In this document: in pieces, positions 20,775 to 32,060 of the stretch
Layout of the letters: every line of letters begins with the position of its first letter
Numbering within the stretch: the first letter of the stretch is position 1
DNA from: Tieghemiomyces parasiticus
Lineage: Eukaryota; Kickxellomycota; Dimargaritomycetes; Dimargaritales; Dimargaritaceae
NCBI GenBank assembly: GCA_027575765.1
Contig: JANBPT010000513.1
Coordinates: 1-32,835, forward strand
Direction of reading: 5' to 3'
DNA: 32,835 nucleotides
The notes under the pieces: generated by a model
Seen by the model: the letters and a program-made list of their open reading frames with translations, nothing else
Told to the model about the DNA's origin: nothing
The model's database searches: none
Program-made: the position numbers and the translations under genes

Positions 20775-23514
20775 ATGGCACCCGATCCTGACCGGTTTGG
20801 TGAGCTGGATACGACACCCAGGCCTCATCCACCGGCTGCTTTAATACTTCACAGCTCGTCGGTCGCCGGGTCGTGGCTGGTGACCTACCTTATCTACTTT
20901 GTATTCCCGCTCTGCGCAGCAACTCTTCTCACCTATTTAGCTGTCCTGCGGTCCCGCCTCCCACCGTCCTCCTCGCACCCCACCGCCCCTCCCAAGCCCG
21001 CCACGCCGCAGCCCAAGGCCCCTCACCTCGCTGTACCCACCACACCCAAGACCCTCGGCATTACCGTGGCCCCTACCTCTCTCAAGCCCCGCCGGCCTTC
21101 CGCTCACCGCCTCACCATCGACACGGCTGCCTTGAACCAGCAGCCCCGTGCCACCACGGCTTCGTCGCCAACCCCTCAACCACTGCTAACCGCTTCCCTC
21201 GTCGAAGCCCTCAACTCTCTCAACTCTCCCGCCACCCCCATACCGCCGTCTCCTTTCGCCTCGCCAATGCAGCCAACATCTCGAAAGCTGTACCCGATGA
21301 CTCCGGCTATCCAACCTGCCCGCCAGCCGTCGCCAGACCGGAAGCCCTGCATCCCCGCTCGGGGTGACGAGGAAAATGAAGTCCTGCTTCGATTTACACA
21401 CCACCACGACCTGGCTTACAAAACCGTAGAGCGCGCCGTAGCCCTCGAACAGCAGAAGGCGTACGCTAGTGCCCTCAAATACTATACGGCCGGCCTTCAC
21501 GAGCTCAATGCTGCCCTGCGCAGTCCACTCCCGGCAGATGATAGGTACGTCTTCTCCGCCTACCTGTCCTTCGCCTTGCTTGGCGTGACATGTCGGTCCT
21601 GAAGCGCACGCGGATTCTGCCAGTCCGAGTGCCGAGTTCCATGTGATCGGCACAACGCACTGTGAACGACCCTCCTAACCCTGACTAATACCCGCTTTCC
21701 TACTCTCCTCCTCCCTGCCGCTCCACACTTGATCCTCCAGAAAACAACCTGACGTTCGCGAGAAAATGCTCAAAATGGAACGCGCTAAGGCTACTATCGA
21801 AGCGCGAATGAAGCGGCTCCAGCAATCGCGGGAGCCGAGCCCCGCTCCCTGCTTTCATCCTCCGATTCAACTTCGACAGCACCGTCAGTCCCTACCCAGT
21901 CCTTTCGCGGCCGGTCCTGCAGCTCACCGACAATTGTCATCTCAGCCCCATAGTCCTAAGCCCCCGCCGTCCTCGCCGCCCGTCCGCCCCGACCGACGAC
22001 CAGACTCGCCCGTTCCCGATCACCGACCCGCTTCGGTCAACGCCGCCACTGCCGCCTCCGGCTCCTCCTCTTCCTCTGATTCGGGAACTGATGTATCTTC
22101 CCGTCCCCGGGCTAAATCGTCAGCTCGTCCGGCGACCTCACACGCCGCACCGCCGCCACCCTTCGCTTCCCCGCGCCGCCCCGTCTCTGCAGTACCTTCG
22201 TCACGGCCCCAGACCGCTCACTCCGACGGGAGACGTGCTTCACCGCCACCCCCACCCCCACTTCGGGCCCAGACTCAGCCGACCGCCCCTGCGCCCCCTG
22301 TCCCGGTCGCTCCGCCTCACCTGGCTAACCCTCGTCCGGGTCCCGAGGAAATTCTGGCGGGCCTGCGGGCCCACGGGGTCGATGAGACCATGGCCCAGTT
22401 TGTGCTTGACAACACCTTCCAGCCCAGTCCGGCGGTGGCCTGGGATACTGTGGCCGGGCTCGATCCCATCAAGCGGAATCTCCAGGAGAGTGTAGTGTTC
22501 CCGCTGCTCCGTCCGGATCTCTTTACGGGTCTCCGTGCCCCACCCCGTGGAATCCTACTGTTTGGCCCATCGGGCACGGGAAAGACTTTGCTTGTCCGGG
22601 CCGCTGCTCGCGAGGCCCGCTGCGCTTTCTTCAGCATATCTCCGTGCACTCTATTGTCGCTACATCCGGACCGCCGTGCCACGTTCCTGCGCACTCTCTG
22701 CGTCGTGGCCCAGACCATGGCCCCTTCCCTCGTCTTTTGGGATGACCTCGACCATAACCTGTTTACCGGTAGCGGTTCGTCTGAGCAGATGCAGCAATAC
22801 GAGCTCCGCGGTGAACTAATCGCCTCCTTTGAACGTCTCATGGCTGCCCGCTCAAGTGAATCGACTACGGCCTCCCCGCTGGATCACTCTAAGGCGGCCC
22901 TGCCACCCTCACGGCTCCCGTCTACCACTAATTCATCCGCGTCCCTCACCTCCCTGCCTGCCAGTACCCTCACCGCCAACTCCCCTGACATCTTGGTTAC
23001 TTCGGGCCTCGTGGTGGTGATGGCCGCTACAAATCAACCCGAGCGTCTCGACGACCGACTCCGCGCCCGCTTTGCCCGCCGGATCTACGTCCCGCTGCCC
23101 AACCTCGTAACTCGCTACACCCTGATCACTCACCTCCTCAGTGGCGCGTCTAGCTATACCACGACCACCCCACACCATGCTTACGCCGGTGGTTCGCCTC
23201 CCAACTCCCTCAAGTCGGCCACTGACCACCGGTACCATCAGCTGAGTCAGCGCCAGATCGATCACCTAGTCGAACTGGCCGATGGGTACGCGTGTTCGGA
23301 TATCCTCGCAGTGGGCAAGGACGCTGCTTTGGTTCCGATCCGTGAGATCACAGATCCCCAACAACTATTAACCCTGGCCGCCGACGCCATCCGTTCTGTT
23401 AAATACGAGGACTGGCTGGCTGCCCTGGGCCGCCGTAAACCCTCCGTCGACCCCGCCCGGCATGCCTTCTTTAAGCAGTGGGCAAGGCTGTACGCCTCGG
23501 AGGTAGATAGCTGA
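20775..23514 (+). CDS. Spastin-like AAA ATPase with MIT domain and N-terminal membrane segment
   Basis: Exons 20775-21544 and 21741-23514 join in phase 2 (GATAG|GTACGT to CTCCAG|A), giving 847 residues. Order of parts: hydrophobic segment 33-58, possibly a membrane hairpin; Pro/Ser-rich linker; MIT domain about 200-285, split by the intron; a long disordered linker; AAA module from about 490. This order (hydrophobic segment, MIT, linker, meiotic-clade AAA) is that of spastin, which severs microtubules and shapes endoplasmic reticulum. The Walker A GPSGTGKT (about 531) is intact. Walker B reads LVFWDDLD, so the catalytic Glu is replaced by Asp. Pore loop 1, normally an aromatic within S-K-[YW]-V-G-E, reads SLHPDRRA. 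The arginine-finger region reads LRARF rather than LRRF. A Ser/Thr/Pro insert of about 50 residues precedes the second region of homology. It may bind but poorly hydrolyse ATP, or act as a non-translocating partner. The start is the only ATG before the membrane segment. Vps4 is less likely, as it lacks a membrane segment. Confidence 0.8.
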
Positions 23515-24201
23515 GAATCTGGTATACACGATCTATGATCTTTTGTTTTGGAATGTAGCTTACAGGGTTAGTACGTGGCTCATTATCGGCGGTAGTATTG
23601 TGCATTTTTATTTCTTTCAGTGGGATAAGGCGACTGGGTCTAGCTTGTGATCAAATAGTGCGATCTGCGCCTAATGGCTACACTGACAATATGTCTTTTC
23701 TGTGTATGTAGTAAATAAATTGAACAAAAAAACAGATATGATCCCTATGAAGGTAGGTTCAGTTGGTTATTGCTAAACGGGACTCAAAAACAGGCCCTCT
23801 AGAGGCATTGGAGGTCAGCTTTTGACGAAAAACAGATTAATAGCAATCAGAAAGAGAGAGAGGGAGAGAGGTTTGGTTAATGGGCCAATCAGCCATGGGC
23901 AATGTCCCGAGTTCCTGTCGGCACCCTTTCCTGTCATAATCCGTCACAACAAACCTATAGACTCCGCCCGTTTGGAGTACTATGGCTGCGGCAATCGGGT
24001 TCCCTTCCATTGGTGCTTTTACCGTTCTCCATTACGACTGATAAGCTAACCCATGACCTAACGTCTCACTCCATTTGCTTCCGATTGCTTCCGTAAACTG
24101 CCATTTTCTCACCCTCTCTTCGTCTATCTACTGCAGTTATCATATCCACGTATCCGACCGACCGACTCCTTCTCACCCACCCACCGCATCGCCTCATTCC
24201 C
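23515..24201. other. Intergenic between AAA ATPase and POL3
   Basis: Tandem spacing of about 690 bases. AATAAA within GTAAATAAATTG near 23710 is a plausible polyadenylation signal for the upstream gene. A GA-rich run lies at 23851-23870. The last 80 bases before the POL3 ATG are C/T- and CCACC-rich, like other leaders here. No gene seen. Confidence 0.55.
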
Positions 24202-27200
24202 ATGGCTGACGCCGATCGGAAATCGTCGGTTACCAATCCGTCTGCATCGGTAGCCGATATGGACGCCCAGACCACTCAGGAAGGTAGGGTTCAATATCGG
24301 AAAGGTTATGTGCGGGCTAGCTCTAGCACAGCAAATAAGAGTGCGGTAGCCCACCTTGGGGCTATCGCTGCCTCCCTCACCCGAGTAGCCGTTGGTCTTT
24401 GTCCCTTCTAAGTTTCGTAAACAAAGCTCAGCACCTGCTTCCACATTTTTTGCCCCCCCACCCTCCCCTCCCCTCTCACCCTCCTTGAAACCAGTGGCCA
24501 GCAACCCCCAATTGCTATGGGCCCGCGCGCCCCTGCCTGACCTCGATCCCACGCGGGACACCGTGGCCTTCCAGCAAATCGAGGTTGACGATGATGTGGA
24601 CGTGCCGACCGACAGCCCTACCATCCGGCTCTACGGCGCAACGATGGCAGGGAATAGCGTGTTGTGCCACGTGCATGGATTCTATCCGTACTTTTACGCC
24701 TCGGCCCCGCCGGGCCTGACCCCCAAAGAGTTGCCCCTGGTCACCGAGGCACTGAACGCTATTGCTGGGTCGAACGAAGTCACCAACCGCAAAACCGTGA
24801 CGAAGGTCGAACTGTGCCAGCGTGAGTCGCTGTGGGGCTATCACGGCAACACCAAGGCCCCGTTCCTCAAGATTACGGTCAGGCTACCACGGCTTCTGAA
24901 CCTGGTCAAGAAGGCCGTGGAGGAAGGATTCACCATCCCTGGGCGGCCCTCGTACGCGGGGTCCGTGTTTGAGGCCGATCTCAAGTACCTACTGCGGTTC
25001 ATGATTGATCGTGGGATGCAGGGTGCCAGTTGGGTGGAGATGCCCGCGGGGACCTACCGGGTGCGGGCCCCGGGGCGCCGCGTCGGCCGGTGTCAGTTGG
25101 AAGTGGACATTTCGTATGCCGATCTGATGTGCCACCCGCCGGACCAAACCGAATGGTCGCACATTGCGCCGCTGCGCGTGCTCAGTTTCGATATCGAGTG
25201 CGCGGGCCGTAAAGGCGTATTCCCCGAAGCCAAAATTGACCCGGTCATCCAGATCGCCAACGTGGTCAAGGTGCAAGGCGAGGCCAAACCGTTCCTGCGC
25301 AACATTTTCACCCTCAAGAGCTGCGCGGCCATCGTGGGCGCCCAGGTCCTGAGCCACGACGACGAGGCCGAGATGCTGCAAGCGTGGAGCGAGTTTGTGG
25401 CCAGGGTGGATCCCGATCTGGTCATCGGCTACAATACCACCAATTTTGATTTCCCCTACCTGTTTGAACGCGCCGCCCACCTCCGCGTCGACGCGTTCCC
25501 GTACATTGGCCGGCTGGCGGAGGTTCCGGTCACGGTAACCACCTCCCGCATGTCGTCCAAGGCCTACGGGACCCGGGACAACCACGTCACGTCATTGTTT
25601 GGGCGACTCCAGCTTGACATGCTACAAGTTATGCAGCGCGACTACAAGCTGCGGTCCTACTCGCTTAATTCGGTATGCGCGGAGTTTTTGGACGAACAAA
25701 AGGAGGATGTGCACCACTCCATCATCACGGACCTCCAGAACGGAACCGACGAGACCCGTCGCCGGTTGGCCATTTACTGCCTCAAAGATGCCCTGCTCCC
25801 GATCCGCCTCATGGATAAGCTCATGTCTTTTATCAACTACATTGAGATGGCCCGTGTGACCGGGGTTCCTTTCAACTACATCCTGTCGCGCGGCCAACAG
25901 GTCAAAGTGGTCACCCAACTTTACCGGCACTGTGTGGCCGAGGATCTCGTCATTCCGACGCTCCCCAATCGCGGCGGGAATGGCGAAGAGGCGTTCGAAG
26001 GGGCCACCGTCATCGAACCCAAGAGCGGCTACTATGACATTCCGATCGCCACCCTGGATTTCGCGTCGCTCTACCCGTCCATCATGATGGCTCATAACCT
26101 GTGCTATACCACCCTACTGAAACCGACCACCATTAGCAGTCTCCAGCTGGTCAAGGACGTGGACTACATCGTCACCCCCAACGGTGACTGCTTCGTTCGG
26201 GCGATCCGGCGCAAGGGCATCCTACCGTCCATCTTGGAGAACCTGCTAGGTGCCCGTAAACGTGCCAAGGCCGACCTGAAACGCGAGACGGACCCGTTCA
26301 GGCGTGCCGTGTTGGACGGTCGCCAGCTCGCCCTCAAAATCAGCGCCAACTCGGTGTACGGCTTCACCGGTGCCCTCAACGGTCGCCTCCCGTGCCTCCA
26401 GATTTCTTCTAGTGTCACGGCCTACGGTCGCGAAATGATTGACCGTACCAAGCTCGAGGTGGAACAAAAGTTTACCATTGCCAACGGGTACGCTCACGAT
26501 GCCGAGGTGATCTACGGCGACACGGACTCCGTCATGGTCAAGTTCGGACCCCCCGACCTGAAAACGGCCATGAGTTTAGGGCAGGAGGCCGCCGGGTTCG
26601 TTACCACTAAGTTTGTACAACCCATCAAACTCGAGTTCGAGAAGGTGTATTTCCCGTACTTGCTGATTAGCAAAAAACGGTACGCCGGGTTGTACTGGAC
26701 AAACCCGGACAAGTATGACAAGATGGATACGAAGGGTATCGAGGTAAGTCAGCATAGAAAAATGCAGTGAGAAGGGAAGGCCAGGCCATACTTTGCTGGG
26801 ATAGGTATTCAACTGGGCGAGGAACCTCCCCCCCCCTGTTGAGTATTATACCAACCAGGGGAGGTGTTTGTAAAGCAGTTCTCCCCCCCTTCTAACATAC
26901 CTGTGTAACCCCAACCCAACCCCCTCCACTGCTTCTCACCTTGATCTCCAACACCGTACTCGCTTCCCAACCTTTTTTTTTTCTATTCAGACCGTACGCC
27001 GTGACAACTGCCGCCTGGTGGTGGTGGTCATGGACACATGTCTGCGCAAGATTCTGATTGACCGGGACGTACAGGGCGCGATCGAATATACCAAACGAAT
27101 TATCAGCGACCTACTACAGAACAAAGTGGACATGTCGCAGCTGGTCATCACCAAGGCGCTGAGCAAGACGGAGTATGCCGGCAAGCAGGCGCATGTTGAG

Positions 27201-27806
27201 CTGGCGGAGCGTATGCGTAAACGCGATGCCGGGTCGGCCCCGCAGCTCGGCGACCGGGTCCCGTACGTGATTATTCAAGGCGCCCGTAAAGCAGCGGCGT
27301 ACGAGAAATCGGAGGACCCCATGTACGTCCTTGAACACAACCTTCCGATCGACACGCGGTATTACCTCGATCAGCAGCTATCTAAACCTTTGGAGCGCCT
27401 GTTCGAACCCATCCTGGGCGATAAGATGAGCCAACTGTTTACTGGGGAACACACGCGGACCATCCAGATTTCGACGCCGACGACGGGCGGCCTCATGAAA
27501 TTCGCCGTCAAATCCTTCACGTGTTTGGCCTGTAAGGCCCCCCTCCCGCGCAAAAACACGTCCGCCGTGTGCGCGAAATGTACCCATCGCGCACCGGGGC
27601 TGTACCGGAAACAGCTCGAAATGGTTAATGTCGCCGAGACCCGTTACGCCCGTCTGTGGACTCAGTGCCAGCGGTGTCAAGGGAGTCTTCATCAGGACGT
27701 GCTTTGTACTAGCCAGGATTGTCCCATTTTTTACATGCGCAAGAAGGCCCAGAAAGAGGTTCAGGATGCCGTGGATACCATTGACCGGTTTAACTACGCT
27801 TGGTAG
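24202..27806 (+). CDS. POL3: DNA polymerase delta catalytic subunit
   Basis: This is the replicative B-family polymerase with 3'-5' proofreading that copies mainly the lagging strand in the nucleus. Exons 24202-24283, 24432-26743 and 26991-27806 join in phases 1 and 0 to give 1069 residues, normal for the family. Exonuclease motifs: Exo I FDIE (about 280), Exo II GYNTTNFDFPYL (about 360), Exo III YCLKDALLPI (about 476). Polymerase motif A is DFASLYPSIM (about 568), motif B is LKISANSVYGFTG (about 661), and motif C is YGDTDS (about 722), all with catalytic Asp residues intact. The second intron splits the conserved GIE-TVRRDNC. The C-terminus has the zinc module CysA (C-x2-C...C-x2-C from about 975) and CysB (from about 1024), which binds a 4Fe-4S cluster and the B subunit. 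Exon 1 encodes only 27 residues plus one base; its assignment rests on phase match. Ends 372 bases from LSM8, tail to tail. Confidence 0.97.
26824..26865 (+). other. Possible stem-loop in POL3 intron 2
   Basis: A left arm AACCTCCC(C-run)CTGTT at 26824-26840 and a right arm AACCAGGGGAGGT at 26853-26865 are near reverse complements, apart from bulged Cs, and enclose an AT-rich loop. The pairing is visible; any effect on splicing is speculation. Confidence 0.35.
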
Positions 27807-28178
27807 CAGTGATAATCTATATCTGAAATTCGCCTCCCTTCCATCCCTTTTTTTTGTTATGTACGTCCAACAGTTTACAAATATATTTTTTGGTCGATGG
27901 AAAGGGACTTCACCTTACAGGTCTCATAGTTTCATATAATTACTATAAAAAGAGAAGAACAAATCGACCCGACTAATTCTATTTCTTTAATGAATGGACA
28001 TTATGCGCCCCGGTGATGTAAATGATATCTACTACCAAATGCAAACCTGCCGAAGATTTATTGGCTCCCCCTCTCTTAGATCTATCCTTTCCTCCTCCAA
28101 TAATGCTAGTACTTTAGCGCGAGTTGCTCATTGACCTCGACAATCCATGTAGTTGCTTCGCCCTGCATGGGGACGCCA
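27807..28178. other. Intergenic between convergent POL3 and LSM8 3' ends
   Basis: 372 AT-rich bases with T-runs near 27850 and 27890 and an ATAAAAAG near 27945, a candidate polyadenylation region for POL3. No gene seen. Confidence 0.6.
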
Positions 28179-29031
28179 CTAGTACGATACTTCCGATAGC
28201 GGCTTGGCCCGTACGGTGGCGAACTGGATGTTTTCATCGGATTCCTTGTCGACCAGTCCGACGACGGCGCTGTGATAAGGAAGGAAACGCAAAGATTAAT
28301 GGTTAGAGATAGGATCGAATTAGGTTGAGGATATGGTACGGCACGCCAAGTCTGTAAAGTGCCACCGGGATCGCGCAGAAAGGCGAGGGGTGAGGAAGGC
28401 GGAGGGTGTAAAACGGGCAGGACTGGTGGCTAGGATAAACTTACACATTGTCACCACGGATAAAGTACAGGCCCAGATCGACCATCTCGACGCCTTCGTC
28501 TTCGGCGTAGACCCGCTCGACGCACTCGCTGACCACGAGGTTTATCATCTGGTCAAATCCTTTGAGGAGACCCTGGGAGGAGCGGGTATAGGAAAGGGCG
28601 GTCATAAACAATTTAGGGCAATGGGTGGTGAACAAGGGATGAGGATGGAGGTTAGGGTTGCTCCTAGACCCATGCACCACAAGATACGAAGCAAATCGAG
28701 ATCACCTGTTCCTTATGCTCCTCACTTGACTAGGCTTACTTACCACAAGCACGCGCCCGTCGTTCGTCACGGCCATCACACGCTCTGTATAAACCCCGGA
28801 GGACAGTTGAATCGGAGACGTTAGTTGTCGTTCTGGCGTCCTATGGCCACCGTGTGGCTATCCATATGCAGTGTAGCCTCCCCTCCACTGCTGGGCTCAA
28901 GCCCCATGAGGTGTACTAATTAGTGGTGTAAAGGTCACTAAGTCGCTCGGGTTGCTACAACCTTGAATCGCAAGGGTGACGAATGAAGAGGTGTTTCACT
29001 TACTGTTGACGTAGTCTTGAATCTCGGACAT
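28179..29031 (-). CDS. LSM8: U6 snRNA-associated Sm-like protein LSM8
   Basis: Four short exons, 29004-29031, 28744-28784, 28445-28572 and 28179-28269, join in phases 1, 0 and 2 to give 95 residues, the family's usual length. Donors are GTAAGT in all three introns; acceptors are TATACAG, TCCCAG and TCACAG. Sm1 motif: VMAVTNDGRVLVGLLKGFDQ, followed by MINLVVSECVERVY. Sm2 motif: LGLYFIRGDNV. The N-terminal MSEIQDYVN and the C-terminal VRAKPLSEVS pattern distinguish LSM8 from other Lsm proteins. LSM8 makes the nuclear Lsm2-8 ring distinct from the cytoplasmic Lsm1-7 ring. It binds the 3' oligo-U end of U6 snRNA and supports spliceosome assembly. No single exon is recognisable alone in a longest-frame search, since the coding sequence is split into pieces of 28, 41, 128 and 91 bases. 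Plus-strand frames here are shadows. Confidence 0.95.
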
Positions 29032-30070
29032 GGTTGAATTGAATGCGGCGGATGGGAAGTTGAGAAGTAGGTTGGAGACCGGGCACTAGCTGAGTGGGGG
29101 TTGGGAGGCACTGGTGTGGACGGAACGATTGTGTATACAAGAATAAGAGTGGACGTGGCCGAGTGTAACAGATTGAATGGGCGAGTGGAGCAGATCTAGC
29201 AAAGTGATCACGGCACGATACATGGGTTGTGTGGATGTGGGCAGCGGTCGGCTAAGCGCAAAACTCATTCTGCAATCTGGCCACTTCTGTGGGCTCATGA
29301 GCCGCTAGGGTCGGATATTTCGGCCGGGTTAGACTAAATAAGTCGGACTCAGGCCAGCGTTCGGTTGCTACTAGCTCGCCCGTCTCCCTCTCTCCCCCCT
29401 CGCTTTAACCGGCAGGCTTCAAGTTTACCATACCGTGATCGAGATCGGCCTGCATAACCGTGTACAATCCTAGCGTGCCGGAGTCCAATTGACCCTGCGG
29501 TCCGGCGAGGAGCTTCGTGCCGACCACTCGCCGTATATCTGAGCCCACCACTCCAGTGAAGCCTAAGGGCGGCTGACTCGGTCGTGTTACTCTGCCACAC
29601 CCACCACAACCCACACCTCAGCAAGGGGAGGGACCAACAGTCTCAAGGCATCCTGTCCGCTAACCACGAGGTACGACGTGGGCCGACCAACAGCTCAGTC
29701 AACCACATCACCCCCGTCGTACCTGCGCAACCATTACAGGCCTACGCGCCCCTCCCCCCCTTGCGACTGACGCCCAATGACAACCACTGCGAAGGGAGGC
29801 GGCATAAACAGGTGCGGTTTGGTGGCGCAATCGTGATCCGCTTGGTTATGGAATAATTTTTTTGGTATTGCTACTCAATTAGACAAGTGCAAGTTACCGT
29901 ATTTAAAGAGGCTAGATCGGTGGCGTCCTCTCCTTTCCCCTGTACCTAGTTTGGTTATTTAATGTTTGCTGTACTAGAGGTACTTCCGATTCCAGTCTTG
30001 ATCCATCTGCTTACTGTTCCGTAATCTAGCCAGATTTATATCTGCACTATTGTTTAGATCACGTACCATC
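29032..30070. other. Intergenic between divergent LSM8 and F-box-like genes
   Basis: About 1 kb that should hold both promoters. Two weakly coding stretches lie inside: the minus-strand one listed separately (29405-29591), and a plus-strand open frame, 29560-29856, with high C at third positions but no ATG or known motif. TATTTAA-like and TTTATA elements near 29960 and 30035 are plausible core promoter parts for the F-box-like gene. Confidence 0.4.
29405..29591 (-). CDS. Candidate orphan terminal exon, product unknown
   Basis: An open stretch on the minus strand ending at TAA (29405-29407), with an acceptor-like GTGGCAG just before 29591. The peptide of about 62 residues has a natural-looking composition (GTKLLAGPQGQLDSGTLGLY, then VMQADLDHGMVNLKPAG) and moderate C/G third-position use. 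I find no upstream exon or start and recognise no family. It could be the end of an unseen gene, a gene relic, or chance. Confidence 0.22.
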
Positions 30071-31670
30071 ATGCTAGCCCAGTTTACGGGCTCGGCCATT
30101 ATCCTGGCCTTCGTGTGGGCCACCACAGTTATCGCCGTTCCGAACCCGACAACATTGCAGGCTTTACCACCCGAGTTACTCCAGAGCGTAACCGGGTATC
30201 TCGATTGCAACGGAGCTGCCCAGTTCAGTCAGACCTGTCGGTCGATTCATAAGGTCGTAAATGATGCCGGCCACACTCGACTTCTAAAGGTACGTTCGAG
30301 TCTAAGGGATAGCTCAAGCACAAAGATTTACCACTCAACGTAGCGGCCCAAGGTATAACCACGTCGCCTTTTTTAATGGGAGCATTTGTCTAACCGCTGA
30401 CTTCAGCTCCTCTTCTCAACTCTAGAATCGTACCGCACTAGCTAGTCGGATGGAGTCCTACCTTCAGAATCGAGGTCAGAGAAACCAGCGGCCTTTGAAA
30501 CGGCTGCGTCGTACCCCGTCGGATTCAGCAGAAGCGGCGACGACGATGACGACGGAGCGCCCTGATGGTATCGATAGGGAGGCTTCGGCTTTGCTTGACG
30601 AAGTAATTGTCTTGGTGCTACCGTTCGTGCGTGCGCTGTTCTACCAGCACTGGATCCTCCGACCTCTGGCCAGGTATCAAATTACGCCCCGGGGTAACCA
30701 TCAGGCCATGTCGACCCCGGCGTTAGCCGGGTATATACCAATTACGGAACCCATTGATTACAACCATATTGGAGCGGCCATAGTGCCTGACGGAGACGTG
30801 AGTGTCTATCAATACTACATTAGTGAAGTACTCGGGGAGGATCCAATTGCGGATACGGATACCGCTCGCGAGGAACCCGACGAACCGATTTCCACGTGGA
30901 TAGCCGGCGAGGTCAGGGCGTTCCGCCCGGAGCTCGACAGGATCCAGGCTGCCACTTCCCGCTTGATCCTGTCGGAGACCATTGACGGACCCAAACTGGC
31001 CCTTCAAGACCCGGTGGCTCACGCGGCAGCTGTCGGTCATATTCCGTTCCTTGTCCAGCTCGTGCGACTAAGCAACGACCCGGACTTCCAGATTGCCCTG
31101 CAGCAGGCCGTGCTACAAAATATACCCGTCAGCCACATTCAATTCGCCGCGGTCTTGGCCTCGCCACCTCTAGGCCGTCGCACCGAGACTATGCCCAATC
31201 GGCGCCAACAAGCCCAAACCTCTCAATTGGCGACCGTTCTGGACCTACTGACTCGATCTCTGCCGCAGTCTATCTACACCTCTACAGTACTCGCCCTGGC
31301 GGCCCAGGGTCGACCGGGGCCTTTGCTACGTTTCACATCCCCGCGATCCGACTACCCAGATGGTGTGCTCTCCATCAATCCCGAGACCGACCTTCCCCCT
31401 GCCTGTCTATCACTCGTCGTGGCCGCGGACTACGGGCATCTATCAATCTTTGAGGATCAAGGTCCCCATAGGGTAGACAGTCATCAACTGGTCACAGCCT
31501 ACCGCTACGCCACCCACATGGGTATGCGCCGCGCAGCGGAAGTTCTCAAGGCCTTCATCCCTGCCTCGGAAATGAACTCCGGCCAAATCTGGTTCAGCCC
31601 GCCGCCCGCCCGGTACCTCAATTTTTATTCAAACGATGCTCAGGTTTTCGCCTTCCACTACGCCCCATAG
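30071..31670 (+). CDS. F-box-like protein with N-terminal signal peptide
   Basis: Exons 30071-30289 and 30426-31670 join in phase 0 (CTAAAG|GTACGT to AACTCTAG|AAT), giving 487 residues. The first 22 residues are a signal-peptide-like or membrane-anchor stretch (MLAQFTGSAIILAFVWATTV, then I-A|V-P). Directly after comes an F-box-like motif, about residues 29-70 (LQALPPELLQSVTGYL, then FSQTCRSIHKVVND). The rest has a basic patch (RPLKRLRR) and a long helical region of 330 residues. Parts such as VAHAAAVGHIPFLVQLVRL and LSLVVAADYGHLSIFE look ankyrin-like, though no full repeat is clear. F-box proteins normally link substrates to Skp1 in cytosolic SCF ubiquitin ligases, so a secretion signal in front is unexpected. 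The upstream TTG-started extension is not used; 30071 is the first ATG. Function unknown. Confidence 0.7.
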
Positions 31671-32060
31671 TACCGTACGCCATTCTCTTTCTTCATTAGA
31701 CCAACGTATGTAATACAAATCTAGCACCCGACTTGATATCCTGACCAGCTAACCATCTGGACCCCACTGACCAGCCCACTTGTTTAAGATACGAAGCAAC
31801 CGAGCTAATTTAGAGAGTGTCGAATTGACACTAGCATACCCGTACCAGGGGCACACCTCGCAACACAATCTCCCCGCCTTGCCCCCACCCTGCACAGCGC
31901 GGAACTGCACCATCTCCTTAAGCAGGGGGTCTCAGCAGCGCAACAGCCTGCTTTTGCTCTACGTCACGACGGCGGACTACTAGTCGTGTGGTGGACAAGT
32001 GGGTGCTGGGAATGGAACGGGCACGGCATCCAGACACCAAGTCTCCCTCATTTCGTGCCA
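31671..32060. other. Intergenic between F-box-like gene and NTH1
   Basis: 390 bases. A TTG-started plus frame (31780-31983) has a Leu-rich end but no ATG and no motif. The region should hold the F-box-like gene's 3' end and the NTH1 promoter. No clear TATA box. Confidence 0.5.

Noticed and set aside
24515..25585. Long minus-strand open frames opposite POL3 (198 and 109 codons)
   Set aside because: They are antisense shadows of a certain gene with GC-rich third positions and show no motifs.
28333..28824. 163-codon plus-strand frame
   Set aside because: It is antisense to three LSM8 exons and crosses their introns.
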